A DNA stretch of 64,000 nucleotides from Streptomyces flavidovirens DSM 40150 (GTDB lineage Bacteria; Actinomycetota; Actinomycetes; Streptomycetales; Streptomycetaceae): the NCBI RefSeq assembly GCF_000429085.1, contig NZ_AUBE01000026.1:1-64000 (forward strand), given 5' to 3'. Under the pieces are notes generated by a model, which was not told where the DNA came from, ran no database searches, and worked only from the letters and a program-made list of their open reading frames with translations. This document shows, piece after piece, positions 63,484 through 64,000 of this stretch (position 1 is the first letter of the stretch; every line of letters begins with the position of its first letter). The translations under genes were made by a program, and so were the position numbers.

Positions 63484-64000
63484 GTCGCCTCCCTCGGCCG
63501 GCAGTTGCGCAGGGACCAGTTCAGGACGCTGCGCAGGGTGGAGCGGCACTGGGATGCCGGGAGTCCGGCCGACTCACCAGCCATCTGAAATGCCTGCTCC
63601 ACCTCCTGTCGGGTCAGGTCACCCCATCCGACGAACCGGGCCACCTTGCGGGCGCTCTCGAACAACTGGGCTTCGCGACGGCCCTCTTTGGCCGTTGCGA
63701 CGAGTTCGGTTTCGCGTTCCAGGGCAGTCTCAGCGGCCCGGTTCCCGTGTTTAGGGAGGGCGAGCCGAAGCGACTGTGCGGGGCGCTCAGAGGGCCTGAG
63801 AGCTTCCAGCAGCCATGCGGGCAACGGCGCTACCGGCCGGGCGTCAATCACGGTGTAGTTGCCGCTGGGGAGGGTGCTGCCCGCAGCGACGACGTATCCG
63901 CCCCACGCTCGGGTGTCGACCAGAGGCGCGAGAGCCCCGGCGGTGTTGCTGAGCCGAATGCCGGACGGGGCGGTGAAGTACAGGTGCTCCCCACCGCTCG
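63480..64000 (-). CDS. Bifunctional DNA primase/polymerase of the element, 5' end beyond the window
   Basis: The minus-strand frame is open to the right edge. The visible C-terminal part reads SGGEHLYFTAPSGIRLSNTA, then PLVDTRAWGGYVVAAGSTL, the Prim-Pol signature, and ends with the conserved small helical domain (ALERETELVATAKEGRREA, LTRQEVEQAFQMAGESAGL). It is coupled to the next gene by a GTGA overlap. It is the likely replication initiator of the element. The acidic catalytic motif would be upstream and is not visible. Confidence 0.88.
   Translation of the reverse strand, partial: SGGEHLYFTAPSGIRLSNTAGALAPLVDTRAWGGYVVAAGSTLPSGNYTVIDARPVAPLPAWLLEALRPSERPAQSLRLALPKHGNRAAETALERETELVATAKEGRREAQLFESARKVARFVGWGDLTRQEVEQAFQMAGESAGLPASQCRSTLRSVLNWSLRNCRPREAT

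Larger units (their letters stand above)
59890..64000. mobile_element. Integrated element at tRNA-Ser (Prim-Pol-type AICE), left part
   Basis: The element starts at or near the 3' end of tRNA-Ser. It encodes, all on the minus strand, an integrase next to the tRNA, an excisionase, an ATPase with DUF3631, a small zinc-type protein and a primase-polymerase. This gene set matches actinomycete integrative and conjugative elements that replicate with a Prim-Pol initiator. The right border, any transfer gene and the second att copy lie outside the window, so the att core is inferred. Confidence 0.85.

Overview
The window is from a very high-GC actinobacterium, almost certainly a Streptomyces. It carries the sporulation gene ssgA, a fused CydD-CydC ABC protein, leaderless starts behind TAGGCT -10 boxes, many 4-nt GTGA/ATGA gene overlaps and a parS sequence of Streptomyces type. 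As far as I recall the S. coelicolor map, gene content and order match the conserved core just to one side of oriC (thiC, hisC, cydABCD, serS, pheA, copper cluster, htrA, tRNA-Ser). One perfect parS site and two clusters of DnaA boxes fit an origin-proximal position.

Layout. 1-5.2 kb: partial flavohaemoglobin-like protein, NUDIX hydrolase, LysR regulator, cystathionine gamma-lyase-type enzyme, holin-like membrane protein, cupin, small membrane protein. 5.2-9.4 kb: ssgA without an adjacent ssgR, a YibE/F membrane protein, and thiC behind a TPP riboswitch. 9.5-14.5 kb: DUF4241 protein, membrane protein, metallophosphoesterase, LacI regulator. 14.9-24.3 kb: hisC, then cydA-cydB-cydCD behind a Rex-type operator, then a two-GAF histidine kinase. 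24.4-28.5 kb: M23 peptidase, HAD phosphatase, F420-type LLM oxidoreductase, mycothiol-dependent-isomerase-like protein. 28.6-33.2 kb: a translationally coupled minus-strand operon (M24-fold protein, EphD-like hydrolase-SDR fusion, ferritin-like predicted metal hydrolase, MerR regulator). 33.4-37.0 kb: two interleaved ABC-2 ATPase/permease pairs. 37-43.3 kb: DUF488 protein, MFS transporter with GntR regulator, HAD-serS operon, a DnaA-box cluster, pheA. 43.4-49.4 kb: copper-handling cluster (membrane protein, YcnI, Sco, PCuAC, CopC-CopD fusion, Tat-exported DyP peroxidase). 49.6-58 kb: two RsbW-like ATPases, aminopeptidase P, a PP2C/GAF phosphatase, a Prim-Pol-like protein lacking its acidic motif, a secreted protein, a SEC-C protein, a glycerophosphodiesterase. 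58.2-59.8 kb: HtrA-type protease.

From 59.8 kb to the end lies the left part of an integrated element inserted at tRNA-Ser(UGA): tyrosine integrase, excisionase, DUF3631 ATPase, a small CxC/HxxH protein and a primase-polymerase that runs off the window. The coupled gene order (primase-polymerase, small protein, ATPase, xis, int) resembles actinomycete integrative and conjugative elements of the Prim-Pol type. Iteron-like GTTGCGGAT repeats lie at the end of the ATPase gene.

Most of the window is ordinary core Streptomyces sequence. The parts that deserve attention are the DnaA-box clusters and embedded parS, the missing ssgR, the in-frame 105-bp repeats in cydCD, the EphD/ferritin-like operon, the degenerate Prim-Pol protein and the integrated element.
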